Assembly: GCA_041660525.1 (NCBI GenBank)
Contig: JBAZWD010000002.1
Span: forward strand, 1 to 64,000
Length of the DNA stretch: 64,000 bases
DNA from: JABCZS01 sp041660525
Lineage (GTDB): Bacteria > Pseudomonadota > Gammaproteobacteria > JABCZS01
Direction of reading: 5' to 3'
Part shown: positions 61,326 to 64,000 of the stretch, in pieces
Layout: each line of letters opens with the position of its first letter
How positions within the stretch are numbered: the first letter of the stretch is position 1
The notes under the pieces: model-generated
The model's input: the letters and a program-made list of their open reading frames with translations, nothing else
The model's database searches: none
What the model was told of the DNA's origin: nothing
Made by a program: the position numbers and the translations under genes

Positions 61326-63776
61326 TTAAATTTTTGTGAGATATTGGCTATTATGATTATTATATTTGGAAATAATAAGTTGTATTTCATCTACGAGGAT
61401 TTGGTAATTTTCTTCATAATTACCCTCTTGCTTAATAAGCTGTTTTTCAAATGAGCTCGTCAGCAATTTTAAACGCGGGATGCCACAATAACACAGGCCG
61501 CCATGCAATTTATGCACATGATATCTTAATGTTTCCCAATTTTTATTTTCATATGCTTTGGTAATTTCTTCTTGAAAAACAGGTAGTTCATGAATAAATT
61601 TAGAAAGCATTTCTTTTGCAAGCTCAAAATCGCCACCCATTAATTGAGTACTTTGTTGTAAATCAATAAGCGGTTCTTCATTTTTTAAAGATGATCTCTG
61701 CTGCATAAGCAGTTCAGCAGCTTCTATTTTATCCTTGTTTAACGGTTTATCAAAAACCTTCTGTATACCTGCAGCTAAACATTCATTTGTTATTCTTTCA
61801 TCGCAGTGGGCAGTTAATGCCACAATAAATGTATTGGTATTGGGGTTTTTCGGGTTATTACGGATTTTTTTTGTAACTTCAATGCCAGTGCCATCTGGTA
61901 AACCAATGTCCATATAGATCATATCAAATACAAAAGCATTTAATTTTTCGATAGCTTGCGCGGCATTTTCAGCAATTGTAACATTGTAGCCTTTGCCAAT
62001 TAATAAATTTACTGCGATTTTTTTTGGCAAAAGACTATCTTCAACCAGCAAAATACGGAATCTTTCACCCACAGCCTGCTTGTTCGTTTCTGGGACATCA
62101 GATTTTTTAGTTTCATAAATTTCATGCTCCAATAAAGCAGAAAATGCTTGTGTATTAGGTTTAAATTTTTGATACTTTTTAAGCTGTGCACTTGTCGGCA
62201 GTTTAAATTGCACAGTACAAGTAAATTGTGCACCTTCACCCGCATTGCTATTAACTTTAATATCGCCACCAAGCTTTTTGATAAACTCTTTTACATTATA
62301 TAAACCAAGGCCCGTGCCCTTATAATGATTTGAATAAGATGGCGACAAACGACTGAATTTATCAAAAATCATTTCTTGTTTGTCTTTTGGAATGCCAATA
62401 CCTGTATCACGTATAACTATCTTTAGACTAACTTTATCAGCATCTTTTTTTGCTAAACTCACTTCATGGCTAATCGAACCTTTATCTGTAAATTTTAATG
62501 CATTGCCTAGCAAGTTTAAAATAATTCGATGGATAAGTAATTCTTGCCCATACAAAACTTCTGGAATATTATCATCATAGTAAACTTCAAGCTTTAAGCC
62601 TTTATGCTTAATCGCAGGTTTAAACATAATAATTAATGCATCAATAGTGTTTTTTATATTAAAACATTCTTTTTGATGTTTGATATCGCCTGATTCTAAT
62701 TGCACAGTTTCTATGATTTCATTGAGTAAATTTAAAAGCGCCTGCCCTGCTTGACGAATATCCTGTGCATCTTCGTTTACTGTTTCATGGCCGATCATAT
62801 CCGCCATTCCGATGATGCCCGTTAAAGGTGTGCGAATATCGTGGCTCATATTGCGAATAAAATCGCTCTTAGCCGCATTTGCAATCTGCGCAGCGTCACG
62901 TGCCTTTCTTAGTTCATCTTCAATATTTTTTTGCTGCGTTATATCCAGCGATACACCCAAGACGCCAATTAAGTTATTTTTTTGATCATGCAAAGGTACT
63001 TTATGCGAAAGATAGATGGCACGACCTCCTTGAGAATCTGTGCCTATTTCTTCAAATAGCATTTCTTTATTGCTCTCAATAACTTTTCTATCATGCTTTA
63101 ACACTTGTGCGATTAAATCATTTGGGACAAAGTCGCGATCATTTTTCCCCAAAATATTATGACGTGACGATAAATTAAATACATCTGCTTGATTATCATT
63201 GCAACCTAAAAACATGCCCTCTTTAGTTTTCCAGTACACATTTCCTGGCATCAATGAAATAATTTTTTCTAAATAATTTCGAATGTTTTCTACATATTCT
63301 AATATTGATATCTGCGCTGATTGTTCTTGTCCTGTAACTTGCGTGTAAATTTCAGCAATTAATTTCTTATTTTCATCTGTTTGACTTGAATTATTAAGCA
63401 TGTGTGCAGGAATATCTGTAGAAATAGCTAATAAGCCGATAACATCGCCTTGTACATTTTTAAAAGGCGCTTTGCGAGAAAGCATGACATGATAGGAACC
63501 ATCTTTGTAAGTGCCCGCCTCATGAAAAAGATGCTCTTTTCCAGAGGCCATTACTTGCGCGTCATTTTGTTCAATGTCAGCTGCAAGGGCATTCCAAGCC
63601 ATTTCTCGATCTGTTTTTCCAATGAGTTCTTGCATTGTGGAAAAACCAGATAATTTGACCAAATTATTATTGCAGCCTAAATAGCGACCCTGAGTGTCTT
63701 TCCAATAAATACATTCAGGCAATTCAGCAACTAATCGCTCTAGAAACTCAAGTCTTGCTTCTTGAGATGGATTCAT
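61326..63776 (-). CDS. Hybrid sensor histidine kinase: PAS-PAS-HisKA-HATPase-REC-Hpt
   Basis: An 816-residue phosphorelay kinase without clear membrane helices. Two PAS sensors lie at residues about 10-125 (ECIYWKDTQGRYLGCNN) and 170-285 (NVYWKTKEGMFLGCNDN); HisKA has H312 (NMSHDIRTPLTG), HATPase has NLLGNALKFTD and GTGLGLYNVKEF, REC has D623 (YMDIGLPDGTG), and Hpt has H755 (HKLHGG). Cytoplasmic sensing is suggested. It is the only kinase here, next to a receiver protein. The PAS opening resembles the PAS-LuxR regulators in the window. It follows the partial upstream gene by three bases. Confidence 0.93.
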   Translation of the reverse strand: MNPSQEARLEFLERLVAELPECIYWKDTQGRYLGCNNNLVKLSGFSTMQELIGKTDREMAWNALAADIEQNDAQVMASGKEHLFHEAGTYKDGSYHVMLSRKAPFKNVQGDVIGLLAISTDIPAHMLNNSSQTDENKKLIAEIYTQVTGQEQSAQISILEYVENIRNYLEKIISLMPGNVYWKTKEGMFLGCNDNQADVFNLSSRHNILGKNDRDFVPNDLIAQVLKHDRKVIESNKEMLFEEIGTDSQGGRAIYLSHKVPLHDQKNNLIGVLGVSLDITQQKNIEDELRKARDAAQIANAAKSDFIRNMSHDIRTPLTGIIGMADMIGHETVNEDAQDIRQAGQALLNLLNEIIETVQLESGDIKHQKECFNIKNTIDALIIMFKPAIKHKGLKLEVYYDDNIPEVLYGQELLIHRIILNLLGNALKFTDKGSISHEVSLAKKDADKVSLKIVIRDTGIGIPKDKQEMIFDKFSRLSPSYSNHYKGTGLGLYNVKEFIKKLGGDIKVNSNAGEGAQFTCTVQFKLPTSAQLKKYQKFKPNTQAFSALLEHEIYETKKSDVPETNKQAVGERFRILLVEDSLLPKKIAVNLLIGKGYNVTIAENAAQAIEKLNAFVFDMIYMDIGLPDGTGIEVTKKIRNNPKNPNTNTFIVALTAHCDERITNECLAAGIQKVFDKPLNKDKIEAAELLMQQRSSLKNEEPLIDLQQSTQLMGGDFELAKEMLSKFIHELPVFQEEITKAYENKNWETLRYHVHKLHGGLCYCGIPRLKLLTSSFEKQLIKQEGNYEENYQILVDEIQLIISKYNNHNSQYLTKI

Positions 63777-63779
63777 TAC

Positions 63780-64000
63780 TTAAATCACATCCGAAGAAGA
63801 GTTGCTTAACTTGCGTGATGTTGTAGATAAGTTTTGGAATAATGGTGATTTAGAAACTACATTGCTGCTATTGGCTGTCGCTGCAGTTCCTTGCGCACTT
63901 GTAATAACTGTATTACTTGGACTATTTAAAGAAACATCAGCCGTTGCGTCTGGCTTCCTTACTAAATCCATTAAATATTTTTTTGCTTCGGTTAGAAAAT
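63780..64000 (-). CDS. C-terminal end of an unknown protein (partial)
   Basis: The frame is open from the window edge to TAA at 63780-63782. The visible 73 residues read FLTEAKKYLMDLVRKPDATA and then a Ser/Thr/Asn-rich tail (LNSPSNTVITSAQG, STTSRKLSNSSSDVI) like an unstructured linker. The stop is three bases before the kinase start, so the two are probably one transcript. An internal ATG at 63969-63971 is not needed as a start. No family can be named. Confidence 0.55.
   Translation of the reverse strand, partial: FLTEAKKYLMDLVRKPDATADVSLNSPSNTVITSAQGTAATANSSNVVSKSPLFQNLSTTSRKLSNSSSDVI

Overview
This AT-rich window comes from a gammaproteobacterium that probably lives in, or preys on, eukaryotic cells. 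Housekeeping genes (nsrR/hmp, umuDC, def, greA, ybeD, catalase, tspO) have ordinary gammaproteobacterial character. Several large genes look like host-directed effectors: ankyrin repeats, an OTU-type cysteine protease, a Fic protein, a Rab-like GTPase domain and a PP2C-like fold. That mix suggests Legionellales (Legionella, Coxiella and relatives); the genus cannot be fixed from sequence alone. I saw no rRNA, tRNA or CRISPR array.

Bases 1-9000 hold the end of a DUF167 gene, a divergent hmp/nsrR pair with an NsrR-type operator, a chimeric repeat remnant that has overwritten the end of an acetyltransferase gene, a TauE-like permease, a large unknown protein, a self-inhibited Fic protein with an AbiEi-like N-terminus, and an MFS symporter.

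Bases 9000-21400 hold two copies of one small module: a PAS-LuxR regulator divergent from a 66-67 residue protein, with an ACCG-N9-CGGT dyad in each intergenic region at the same distances from both starts. Between them is an operon of a class V aminotransferase, a CDP-alcohol phosphatidyltransferase and a nucleotidyltransferase. I read it as a candidate phosphonolipid head-group pathway. It is followed by a broken guanine deaminase gene, an AAA/DUF4143 ATPase, a CorA-like transporter and a PP2C-like membrane protein. An old yellow enzyme gene follows the second module.

Bases 21500-41000 are accessory DNA: a tyrosine recombinase, secreted GLUG-repeat and DUF1566 proteins, an outer-membrane barrel, two IS30 remnants, ankyrin and Rab-like proteins, and several internally deleted copies of neighbouring genes (two catalase fragments, one copy of the 197-residue gene, one alpha/beta-hydrolase stub). 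An intact catalase gene closes this region.

Bases 41000-64000 are mostly stable chromosome: tspO, an iron transporter fused to a ferritin-like domain, a divergent pair of large ankyrin proteins (one with an OTU protease), small lipoproteins, umuDC, an operon of AstE-like deacylase, condensation-fold acyltransferase and M50 protease, then def-greA, and a hybrid histidine kinase with a stand-alone receiver protein. A recurring theme is gene copies with clean internal deletions, which points to continuing genome reduction by illegitimate recombination.
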